Of a stretch of DNA of 10,018 nucleotides, positions 1 to 6,429 are shown in pieces (within the stretch, counting starts at the first letter, position 1; each line of letters begins with the position of its first letter). Under the pieces are notes generated by a model. It made no database searches and was not told where the DNA came from. It saw only the letters and a program-made list of their open reading frames with translations. The stretch spans positions 1 through 10,018 of the forward strand of contig DCIR01000033.1 in the NCBI GenBank assembly GCA_002317155.1. The letters are read 5' to 3'. The translations under genes were made by a program, and so were the position numbers. The DNA is from Lachnospiraceae bacterium UBA1721 (lineage in GTDB: Bacteria; Bacillota; Clostridia; Lachnospirales; Lachnospiraceae).

Positions 1-818
1 CCTGATACAAAATACATCAGCACACACCAGGTATATACAGAGAAGAAATTATCATAGCTGTCTCTTCCCTTCTTGATAATCTCTCTTGCTTCAGCCTCAG
101 TCACCAGCACAAATCCATCGAACACTTCGCTGCCTACTGCACCTTCCGTAGTAAGTATATTTTCAATCAGTTTAACACAATCAGTCTTTGAAGCCTCGCC
201 ATATGACAAATTCTCTTTCACTGCCTCAGCTTTAAGCGCATCTTCCACATCTATCACTGCACATACAAGCGCATTGCTTTCGTCGGTCATTCCTGGAGTT
301 GAAAATAACAACTGATTTATCACAAAAATGTCAACATCAGGGCCTACCGTCAAACCGGTTTCTTCCTTGATTTCTCTCTTCGCGGTACTGATAAGGGCTT
401 CATCTGCCAGTCTTCTTAATTCAGTTTCACTTATTTTATTGCTTTCATCTAAAAGAGCACACAGATAACCTTCCTTATCTTCAGGATCTATAAGGCCGGC
501 CGGAGGGCTCAATAAAAATCTTCCTGCAGGGTATCTGAATTCTCTTGAAAGTAACAACCTAGGCTCGAACATGCCATCCTTACCTAACTCGCCTACAATC
601 CCCTTCTTCCCGTCACCAACCAATATCACCGCACACGTAACCGCATCCGGAAGCATCTTCTTAAAATCCTCATCGGTCTTAGTCGCAATAAGCTCCTCCG
701 CGCTCCTGCGGGTTGCATCATAATAATGCTTTCCCTCGGCATATTGAAGGTCATACACTTTTATAAATTTGGTATCAAGCAGCGACTTGACACATTCTTT
801 TGTAATATCAGGTTTCAT
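1..818 (-). CDS. Nudix hydrolase, ADP-ribose pyrophosphatase-like, C-terminus cut by window edge
   Basis: The frame is open from ATG at 818 to the window edge, giving 272 codons without a stop. The Nudix box is visible but split: PPAGLID at residues 105-111 supplies the first Gly, and E140 followed seven residues later by REIKEETGL (148-156) supplies the metal-binding helix. The usual spacing between that Gly and the first Glu is five residues; here about 26 extra residues (Asp/Glu/Lys-rich, near 112-139) are inserted. REFRYPAGR (92-100) before the box and STPGMTDES (173-181) after it match the NUDT5/ADP-ribose pyrophosphatase pattern. Family members hydrolyse nucleoside diphosphates linked to another moiety, here probably ADP-ribose-type substrates in the cytoplasm. 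The 72-nt gap from the upstream gene holds a hairpin. No Shine-Dalgarno lies next to this ATG; an in-frame stop upstream limits extension. The fold call is firm, the substrate is inferred. Confidence 0.85.
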   Translation of the reverse strand, partial: MKPDITKECVKSLLDTKFIKVYDLQYAEGKHYYDATRRSAEELIATKTDEDFKKMLPDAVTCAVILVGDGKKGIVGELGKDGMFEPRLLLSREFRYPAGRFLLSPPAGLIDPEDKEGYLCALLDESNKISETELRRLADEALISTAKREIKEETGLTVGPDVDIFVINQLLFSTPGMTDESNALVCAVIDVEDALKAEAVKENLSYGEASKTDCVKLIENILTTEGAVGSEVFDGFVLVTEAEAREIIKKGRDSYDNFFSVYTWCVLMYFVS

Positions 819-830
819 TTTTAACAAAGT

Positions 831-857
831 AAGCCATCGTCACAAAGACAATGGCTT
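831..857 (-). terminator. Hairpin in the 72-nt gap, weak intrinsic terminator or leader structure
   Basis: On the minus strand an 11-bp stem (857-847 with 841-831) closes a 5-nt loop. It has one G-U wobble, which would be a C-A mismatch in the plus-strand RNA, so the fold favours minus-strand RNA. It follows the stop codon of the response regulator gene (891-893) and is trailed by ACTTTGTTAAAA, a broken U-tract, so termination is probably partial. It ends 12 nt before the Nudix start codon, so it may instead shape that gene's leader. Confidence 0.5.
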
Positions 858-890
858 TTCCTTTCTTTCATGTATCATGACTATATTTAA

Positions 891-2921
891 TTATACTATT
901 TCTGAACTAACATACTCAAGCTTAATTCCTTTTTCGGGACAAGACTTATAGTAATCATCAAAAATTCTTCCTACAATCTCCGGCACCTGTACCTGCGTTG
1001 TACCAAAAAGCACTACCAGAAACTGAAGACTGCTGTATCTGCAACATACATCTACAGTACGAACAGTGTTTCTAATAGCGTTCTCCAATACTGATACCGC
1101 ATTCTCCAGCTTCTCAAGCGGAGCTGAACCCATCTCGTCCGCGTTCACTGTTATAAGCACCAGCTGCTCATCATATTTGTATCGTCTCTTCATCTTCCTT
1201 GAGTACTCGAACAGTTTGGTAAACTCTCTGTACTCAACCTTCATTGCACCGGTGTAATCACCTGCAACCGATACGGTATTCATAAGCTTCTCGATATCAA
1301 TATCTCCGGCATCCTCTTCGCCATCACTGTTATCGAAGAAATGATATCTACCCTTACCGTTTTGCTTTGCAAAATAAAGCGCCTTGTCAGCACTGCTGTA
1401 TACCATTTCAAATTCATCTTCAGGAGTGGTGAAGCATACACCGGACGAAAGCGAATTTGATGCAAACATTACATTGCCCGAGATTTTTCTGGCAAATCCC
1501 TCATACAATGAACGAAGTGTAGTCTCAACCTCTGCCTTACTGTCTGTAGGCAGATAGAGCAAAAATTCATCTCCGCCCAATCTCGCTGCTACACCACTGT
1601 CAGTATATATTGCCAGGAGATCACCGATTCCCTTAAGCAACACATCTCCATATGTGTGTCCATATATATCGTTAACCTTCTTTAAGTTGTCAAGGTCAAT
1701 CAGTATGAGGCATCCGTTTTTCTCAAGCATCTCTGCCTTGATTCTTTGCTCTGCAACTGCTCTTAAAGGAAGACCTGTCAATGCATCGGTATGTGCAGAA
1801 TATCCACCTTCAAACGCGCTCTTCATTACGTGCGAAAGCAAAGTTGCAGAGTCCTCTGTCATGCTGACAAGCTTATTCTTTTCCTCGAATGAATCTAATC
1901 TGCCTTCATCTAGCATACGGATAAATACTTCCACATAATCAGGGTCGAACTGAGTTCCTTTTCCATTCACAAGTTCACTCCTGATGACATCTTTGGGAAG
2001 TGAATGTCTGTAGACACGTTTTGAATTCATGGCATCATATGCATCCGCAATGCACACGATTCTGGCCATGTCAGGAATGCTCTTTCCTATTAAATGATCA
2101 GGATATCCATTTCCGTCAAAGCGCTCATGATGGTTTCTGGCCACCTCTTCTGCTCCGGGCACAGATGTAATACTTTTCATAATATCAGAACCTGATATTG
2201 TGTGAGATTTAATAATTGAATACTCAACCTCTGTAAGTTTTGCGGCTTTATTAAGTATCGTGTCCGGCACACCGATTTTTCCTACATCGTGAAGTAGTGC
2301 CGCATATTTAAGATCTGCCACATGGTTTTTATCCCAACCGAGCTCCTCGGCCAAAGCAACAGAATAAGCAGATACTCTTGTTGAATGTGCGTTTGTATAT
2401 TTATCCTTAGCATCTATGGCATCTGCGAGTGCCTGAACTGTCTGAAATGACATCTCCTCAACCTGGCGGCGACGTTCCTCGGCCTTTGCTGTCTGGCGCT
2501 CTACCTCTTCCTTAAGCTGCTTCTGAAGATGATTAAGCTCCAGCAGATGCTTAACTCTCTGCTTTACAATATCCTCCATGAAAGGCTTGGTTACAAAATC
2601 AAGAGCCCCAGCGCGAAGACCTCTAACCTCTGTCTCCTGGTCATCATCAGCAGTCAGGAAAATCACAGGGATCTCTCTCCACTCTTCCTTGGCCTTAATA
2701 CGTTCAAGCACCTCAAAACCATCCATTTCTGGCATATTTATATCAAGCAAAATAATATCCGGCTGTCTTTTTTCAAGAAATAACAGCGCCTGCTCTCCGG
2801 AAAGAGTTGCCGCTATAGCATATCCTTCCTTTGCTAAAATAAGCTGCGCTCTCTTAAGATTAACAGGATCATCATCTACCAACAGTATCAACTTTTTTTC
2901 GTTAAGATTATTGTCTTCCAA
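891..2921 (-). CDS. c-di-GMP response regulator: REC, HD-GYP, GGDEF, degenerate GGDEF
   Basis: This 676-aa soluble protein carries four modules. REC (about 10-127) has acidic D16-D18, phosphoacceptor D60, T90 and K112. A charged coiled coil (about 128-157) leads to HD-GYP (about 158-345), with H179, the H211-D212 pair and HHERFDGNGYP at 264-274, as in c-di-GMP phosphodiesterases. GGDEF (about 375-530) has an intact GGDEF at 449-453 and metal-site D409; no RxxD inhibitory site precedes it. Residues 583-670 look like a second, decayed GGDEF in which RYSSLQFLVVL replaces RLGGDEFLLYL. The protein could therefore both make and break c-di-GMP under phosphorylation control. No histidine kinase gene is in the window. 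The start is TTG: a stop codon lies two codons upstream in frame, the next ATG is beyond the phosphoacceptor, and GAGGAG lies 7 nt before the TTG. The gene appears monocistronic, with its own promoter. Confidence 0.93.
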   Translation of the reverse strand: MEDNNLNEKKLILLVDDDPVNLKRAQLILAKEGYAIAATLSGEQALLFLEKRQPDIILLDINMPEMDGFEVLERIKAKEEWREIPVIFLTADDDQETEVRGLRAGALDFVTKPFMEDIVKQRVKHLLELNHLQKQLKEEVERQTAKAEERRRQVEEMSFQTVQALADAIDAKDKYTNAHSTRVSAYSVALAEELGWDKNHVADLKYAALLHDVGKIGVPDTILNKAAKLTEVEYSIIKSHTISGSDIMKSITSVPGAEEVARNHHERFDGNGYPDHLIGKSIPDMARIVCIADAYDAMNSKRVYRHSLPKDVIRSELVNGKGTQFDPDYVEVFIRMLDEGRLDSFEEKNKLVSMTEDSATLLSHVMKSAFEGGYSAHTDALTGLPLRAVAEQRIKAEMLEKNGCLILIDLDNLKKVNDIYGHTYGDVLLKGIGDLLAIYTDSGVAARLGGDEFLLYLPTDSKAEVETTLRSLYEGFARKISGNVMFASNSLSSGVCFTTPEDEFEMVYSSADKALYFAKQNGKGRYHFFDNSDGEEDAGDIDIEKLMNTVSVAGDYTGAMKVEYREFTKLFEYSRKMKRRYKYDEQLVLITVNADEMGSAPLEKLENAVSVLENAIRNTVRTVDVCCRYSSLQFLVVLFGTTQVQVPEIVGRIFDDYYKSCPEKGIKLEYVSSEIV

Positions 2922-2928
2922 GTACTAT

Positions 2929-2934
2929 CTCCTC
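2929..2934 (-). promoter_or_regulatory. Ribosome binding site that fixes the TTG start at 2921
   Basis: GAGGAG on the minus strand lies 7 nt before TTG at 2919-2921. An in-frame TAG overlaps this spacer region, so no longer frame is possible, and no ATG occurs early in the frame. The site therefore supports TTG as the real start codon. Confidence 0.8.
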
Positions 2935-3012
2935 AGCGTTTAAAATTCAATGACGCTTAATTATCTATTTTGTAATTACATATTTTACATTAATTGCCTT
3001 AAAACCTATTTT

Positions 3013-3018
3013 ATTATA
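3013..3018 (-). promoter_or_regulatory. Candidate promoter -10 box for the response regulator gene
   Basis: A perfect TATAAT on the minus strand lies in the 230-bp AT-rich gap (2922-3152). The best upstream partner is a weak TGGTTA at about 16 nt. It would give a leader of roughly 85 nt before the TTG start. The rest of this gap holds the terminator of the SPFH gene and nothing else I can identify. Confidence 0.45.
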
Positions 3019-3081
3019 CAACACATCTACTGTATAACCATATATTTCTATAGACTTTCGTCACAAAAATATTCTATTCAC

Positions 3082-3122
3082 AAATAAAAATCCCCTTCTA
3101 TCGGTTATCCGATAAAAGGGGA
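3082..3122 (-). terminator. Intrinsic terminator of the SPFH gene
   Basis: On the minus strand a 14-bp stem (3122-3109 with 3104-3091), including four G-C pairs at the base and one G-U wobble, closes a 4-nt loop and is followed directly by TTTTTATTTG. It lies about 30 nt after the stop codon of the SPFH gene. The wobble is C-A on the other strand, so the signal is built for minus-strand transcription. Confidence 0.9.
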
Positions 3123-3152
3123 CTCATCACACTGTCGTGCTTGATCGTGCTA

Positions 3153-4037
3153 TTAATCTAAAAGGTCGCTAGTAATCTCAAGCATTGTGTTGCTATCTTC
3201 TGATGATCCAACATATACATCCGGAAGCTCTCCATCCCACTTCTCGATTTCCTTGTTCTTAAGTACTTCTTCAGAAAGTGATTCGGTAAGAAGCTGGTTA
3301 GCTTCTGCCTCTGCCTGCGCCTCAATTACGAGTGCCTGTGCATCTGCATTTGCCTGAGTAAGCTTTACCTGTGCTTCTGCCTCTGCCTTCTCTATAGCTG
3401 TCTGGTTCTCAATCTGCTGAGTCTCATAAGCCATCTGAGCCTGCTGCTTCTGAGCAATCTTCTGATTGTACTCTTCATCGAATGTAGCATTGCTGATGAC
3501 TACTTTGTTAATCATTACTACGCCGGGGCCATACTTTTCATCCAATGATGCCTGAACGCTATCCTTTACAAGGGGCTCAATAATAGTACGGCTGGTAACA
3601 TCGGTAGGGGTAAGTGTCTTAGATACGCTCTTAAGAGCACTACCTACAAGGTTCTCTGATACAAGATTGTTCTTATAATCACTTACATGAGAATAAATCC
3701 ATGAAGACTTAGAAGCGCTGATAGAATAAGTTACGGTTACTCCGCTGAAGTATACCTCATTACGCTCTTCGGTCTCAGCAGAAATAGTATTTGTAAAAGT
3801 AATATCCTGCTGCTTGTTGTTAACCTGAATAATTGTCTGTACAAAAGGAATCTTTAAGTTAAATCCATTAGGTACTACTGCATCTGAAACCTGTCCGAAG
3901 GTTACTCTAACACCTGTGTATCCTGTAGGAATAATTGCTACTGATGAAATAATTACTATTACTGCAAGCACGGCAACAATGATTCCTACTATCATCTTTC
4001 CCATCTTGCTGCTGTTTGCATCTTTTACTCTTTCCAT
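3153..4037 (-). CDS. SPFH/band-7 (prohibitin-like) single-pass membrane protein
   Basis: The 294-aa product has a short charged N-terminus, one strong hydrophobic segment at about 15-36, an SPFH domain at about 37-190 (IIPTGYTGVRVTFG at 35-48, PNGFNLKIPF at 56-65) and a long Ala/Glu/Gln-rich coiled coil at about 190-262. The tail contains EKWDGELPDVYVG (265-277), a sequence often seen near the end of prohibitin-type bacterial proteins. Such proteins oligomerise into membrane scaffolds or cages; the HflK/HflC members surround the FtsH protease. The start is set by AGGAGG at 4046-4051, 8 nt from ATG. The gene has its own promoter and a strong terminator, so it is probably monocistronic. An FtsH-like gene lies 226 bp upstream in the same orientation, which may or may not be functionally linked. 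The family call is secure; the partner is unknown. Confidence 0.92.
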   Translation of the reverse strand: MERVKDANSSKMGKMIVGIIVAVLAVIVIISSVAIIPTGYTGVRVTFGQVSDAVVPNGFNLKIPFVQTIIQVNNKQQDITFTNTISAETEERNEVYFSGVTVTYSISASKSSWIYSHVSDYKNNLVSENLVGSALKSVSKTLTPTDVTSRTIIEPLVKDSVQASLDEKYGPGVVMINKVVISNATFDEEYNQKIAQKQQAQMAYETQQIENQTAIEKAEAEAQVKLTQANADAQALVIEAQAEAEANQLLTESLSEEVLKNKEIEKWDGELPDVYVGSSEDSNTMLEITSDLLD

Positions 4038-4152
4038 AATCCTGTCCTCCTCATTTTGCCACTATATTCAATCAACAATTCGTTCCTATCAAACTATCGA
4101 TTTCCATAGGGCTCTCAATAATCTGTTTAGATATAATAGCCGACATCATCAG

Positions 4153-4182
4153 ATTATAATATAAGAGCAATAAGATATACAA
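4153..4182 (-). promoter_or_regulatory. Candidate sigma-A-type promoter of the SPFH gene
   Basis: On the minus strand TTGTAT (4177-4182) and TATAAT (4153-4158) are separated by 18 nt, giving a leader of about 110 nt before the ATG at 4037. The 225-bp gap also contains a short TTATTT-CTC-TTATTT repeat near 4206-4220. I see no convincing terminator for the FtsH-like gene, so some read-through is possible. Confidence 0.5.
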
Positions 4183-4262
4183 TTAAAAGTACAAAATAAA
4201 GTCGGTTATTTCTCTTATTTGTCGCTAAAACTGTATTATTGCAAAATCAGCAGCTTCCTGTC

Positions 4263-5540
4263 CTATATATAAACCTCTCTTATTGTCACACTTTCGCGAA
4301 CTCTCTGAACATCGGAATATAGTAAAGTCTTCTTCTCAATCAACAGTTCTGTGAGCTTATCCAAAAATTCTTTATTCTTAATAAGAATATCTTTAGCCTT
4401 CATAAAATAGCGTTCCATTTCTGCATAAACCACCGCTTCTGTTCGTTCATTTGTGCTGTCTGAAAGTTTATTACCGTGCGTTGATATGTCCATCAATTCA
4501 AATCCCAATATCGCATTATCAGATATTCCTGCTCTGATATTACTGTATGCACTTGTCAAATCATTCTGACATCCGCTGGCTACTGTCTCACATCTGTTCA
4601 ATTCAACCGCCGCCTTACCACCAAGTGACACCAATATATGATAAGGTCTCCTTTTTAAGCTCTCACATCTGTGCACAAATCCATTTACTATAGCTTTTCC
4701 TTTACATCTGATCGAGATAAGTCCTACACTTCCGGGCTCTACAATTTCACTTACTACCGCATGACCCGCTTCATGTATAGCAGTATGTCTGATTTCCTCT
4801 TCTGACATTTCCGAATAGTCATCCGGTGAATTATACTCTTGCCTCAGAACTGCATTTATCAAATCCTCCATCTCGATATTTTCTTTACCTGCATATGCTG
4901 CGTTTATTGCCGCTTCATTTAATATTGCCTCTAACTGTGCACAGGAATTGTAACTGATCATCTTACATAAATCATCATAGTTAATATTATCTGACACTTT
5001 TTTGTCCTTAAGAAAGAATTCTATTATTTCCGCAGCTTCTTTCTTTGATGGACTTTCGACATCTATTTTTCTGTCAAACCTTCCTGCTCGTATCAGTGAA
5101 TCCGGCAACTTGTATAAATCGTTCGCTGTTGCCACCACAAACACATCTTTATCTTTTACGTCATCTATTGCAGCCTGAATTGTTACATATTCTTCCGCAT
5201 CACGATGTCCCTGGTCTTCATTTGCAAACTTATCCATATCATCTAGTAGCACTATTGACGGAGAATTATTCACAGCATCCTCAAATATTGACGTGATGCT
5301 ATCAATAAAATCCTCACCACCTTTATTTCTTCTTATAGTGTATGAATTCAATCCACATTCATCCATCAGACATTTTGCCATCAGTGATTTTCCCAGTCCC
5401 GGTTCTCCATGAAGCAATAATCCGTTTGGAAGCTTGGCACCTACTTTTTCATACTTTTCTCTGTTGCGAATCATGTCACAAATCTGCATCAATTCACGCT
5501 TTATAGATTCATATCCAATTACCTTATCAAACTCACTCAT
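4263..5540 (-). CDS. Soluble FtsH-like protein: AAA+ ATPase fused to M41 zinc metallopeptidase
   Basis: Residue numbers here count from the upstream in-frame ATG at 5546; the protein from 5540 begins at residue 3 and is 425 aa. The AAA+ module (about 5-235) has Walker A GEPGLGKS (47-54), Walker B IVLLDDMD (98-105), sensor-1 N142 in VATAND and arginine-finger candidates in LIRAGRFDRKI (151-161). The M41 peptidase module (about 245-420) has HEAGH at 258-262 and the likely third zinc ligand D329 in GCQNDL. Known FtsH is about 600-650 aa with two N-terminal membrane helices; this protein has none. Two other departures are visible: the Walker B Glu is Asp (D103), and the aromatic pore-loop motif of FtsH is absent (RRNKGGEDF at 72-80). 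ATP-dependent proteolysis in the cytoplasm is plausible but not certain. I prefer ATG at 5538-5540 because GGAGG lies 8 nt upstream of it and only 2 nt from the ATG at 5546. Confidence 0.88.
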   Translation of the reverse strand: MSEFDKVIGYESIKRELMQICDMIRNREKYEKVGAKLPNGLLLHGEPGLGKSLMAKCLMDECGLNSYTIRRNKGGEDFIDSITSIFEDAVNNSPSIVLLDDMDKFANEDQGHRDAEEYVTIQAAIDDVKDKDVFVVATANDLYKLPDSLIRAGRFDRKIDVESPSKKEAAEIIEFFLKDKKVSDNINYDDLCKMISYNSCAQLEAILNEAAINAAYAGKENIEMEDLINAVLRQEYNSPDDYSEMSEEEIRHTAIHEAGHAVVSEIVEPGSVGLISIRCKGKAIVNGFVHRCESLKRRPYHILVSLGGKAAVELNRCETVASGCQNDLTSAYSNIRAGISDNAILGFELMDISTHGNKLSDSTNERTEAVVYAEMERYFMKAKDILIKNKEFLDKLTELLIEKKTLLYSDVQRVRESVTIREVYI

Positions 5541-5548
5541 TAGCATTT

Positions 5549-5553
5549 CCTCC
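5549..5553 (-). promoter_or_regulatory. Ribosome binding site that favours the start at 5540
   Basis: GGAGG on the minus strand is 2 nt from the ATG at 5546, too close for initiation, and 8 nt from the in-frame ATG at 5540. The protein would then begin MSEFDKVIGYE, which also fits the FtsH family, where an FxDV-type motif opens the AAA+ domain. Confidence 0.7.
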
Positions 5554-5600
5554 GTATGTATTACGCTGTTAACTGTTTACATTAAGCATCGTATCAGACC

Positions 5601-5637
5601 CTTGGCATATCACTACCATCTGTATGTCGCATCGCGC
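5601..5637 (-). repeat. Copy A of a short upstream element shared with 9882-9931
   Basis: On the plus strand the copies align as CTTG, then ATATCA(C/G)TA, then the identical 12-mer GTATGTCGCATC (5622-5633), then GCGC. Copy A has two extra bases (5605-5606) and six extra bases (5616-5621), and lacks a 21-nt insert found in copy B. The 12-mer lies 82 nt from the preferred start codon of the FtsH-like gene. No good -35/-10 pair is evident between the element and that gene, so transcription may need an activator. The remaining bases of this 115-bp gap (5541-5656) show no other gene. Confidence 0.6.
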
Positions 5638-5656
5638 CTCCATATAGCCTTTTATT

Positions 5657-5697
5657 AACAAAAAACAGCCTTAAACATCTAAATGTTTAAGACTGTT
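5657..5697 (-). terminator. Intrinsic terminator of the three-gene operon
   Basis: On the minus strand a stem of about 15 bp (5697-5683 with 5678-5664), containing one G-U wobble, closes a 4-nt loop and runs into TTTTTTGTTAA. It starts about 28 nt after the stop codon of the double winged-helix gene. It separates the operon from the FtsH-like gene, which therefore needs its own promoter. Confidence 0.9.
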
Positions 5698-5724
5698 CTT
5701 ACAGTTATTATGATACCTATTCAT

Positions 5725-6429
5725 CTAATATGGTGCCCATTCATCTACAGGAAGACCTGCTCTCATACCTCGAATTGATTCCAGATAATTCTCTTGAAGC
5801 TCCATGTCATAATACTCACCACATTTTCTGCACAACTGCCCCTTCTCTTTATCGTAAAAGACTCCGGGTACCATACAATAATCCGTATCAAGGGACATTG
5901 CATCAAAAAAATCATACCGCTGCAATTCCCTATTATATCGAATAGGATAACCAATCCTGGTTAGAGTGATAAAATCCCTCTCCATGGTTCTCGCAGACAC
6001 ATCAGGGAACAATTCTCTGTAATAATCTTTACAACTCTTTTCCCCTCTGATAAATACAACCGAATACTTCTCAACATCTTTATCATCAAACTCATATTCA
6101 TAGGATGTAGGATCGTTGTACAGTTCTCTCATACATCTGCCAAGACGTCTAAGTCTTAGCAAATGTCTGGCGCGAGCCGGTTTTTCCCTACTGATATCAT
6201 ACTTATCGCGAGCGTTTGAATAGACATACTCCTTAAGCGTCGCATCATACCTGATCGATATCAAACCTGCATCCGTCAGATCTTTGATATCTTTGTATAT
6301 AGTCGACGTAGGGATTCCATATAAAGACAATGCTTCATCCTTCTCCTTGATGCAATCACTTCCGAAGTACTTATAAAGGACCAGCTGCCTCTCGATTTTC
6401 TTTAGTTCAATAATTATTTCTTCAGCCAT
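5725..6429 (-). CDS. Putative transcriptional regulator with two winged-helix-like modules and a CxxC motif
   Basis: The 234-aa protein repeats a helix-turn-helix plus wing pattern. Module 1 (about 33-72) contains GIPTSTIYKDIKDLTDAGL then a wing ending EYVYSN. Module 2 (about 138-178) contains VSARTMERDFITLTRIGYP (144-162) then a wing ending RYDFFD. Both resemble the N-terminal wHTH of WYL/DeoR-type regulators, where a T-x-x-RD-hydrophobic helix reads DNA, but no WYL or other ligand domain follows. A basic stretch (82-101, Arg-rich) links the modules, and C200/C203 form a possible metal-binding or redox CxxC. Its ATG overlaps the stop codon of the preceding gene (TAATG at 6427-6431), and I see no strong ribosome site, so translation is probably coupled. 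It is the last gene of the operon, before a strong terminator. It could regulate the operon and the adjacent FtsH-like gene; that is inference. Confidence 0.75.
   Translation of the reverse strand: MAEEIIIELKKIERQLVLYKYFGSDCIKEKDEALSLYGIPTSTIYKDIKDLTDAGLISIRYDATLKEYVYSNARDKYDISREKPARARHLLRLRRLGRCMRELYNDPTSYEYEFDDKDVEKYSVVFIRGEKSCKDYYRELFPDVSARTMERDFITLTRIGYPIRYNRELQRYDFFDAMSLDTDYCMVPGVFYDKEKGQLCRKCGEYYDMELQENYLESIRGMRAGLPVDEWAPY

Noticed and set aside
73..315. Plus-strand open frame of 80 codons at the left edge
   Set aside because: The opposite strand carries the Nudix frame with its full catalytic motif; the plus frame is Ser/Thr-rich shadow sequence.
2578..2943. Plus-strand open frame of 121 codons opposite the response regulator N-terminus
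   Set aside because: It lies fully antisense to the conserved REC domain, has low-complexity Ser/Arg-rich composition and no ribosome site; it is a codon-bias shadow.
4200..4262. Possible terminator after the FtsH-like gene
   Set aside because: The region has short direct repeats and T-runs but no stable G-C-containing stem before a U-tract on the minus strand.
4263..5546. Calling the AAA+/M41 gene the housekeeping ftsH
   Set aside because: It lacks both membrane helices, is about 200 residues shorter, and departs at the Walker B Glu and pore loop; a gene symbol would mislead.
5601..5650. Inverted GGCATAT/ATATAGCC ends around 5604-5649 as an insertion-sequence remnant
   Set aside because: The arms are imperfect and only 7-8 nt, there is no transposase or target duplication, and copy B lacks matching ends.
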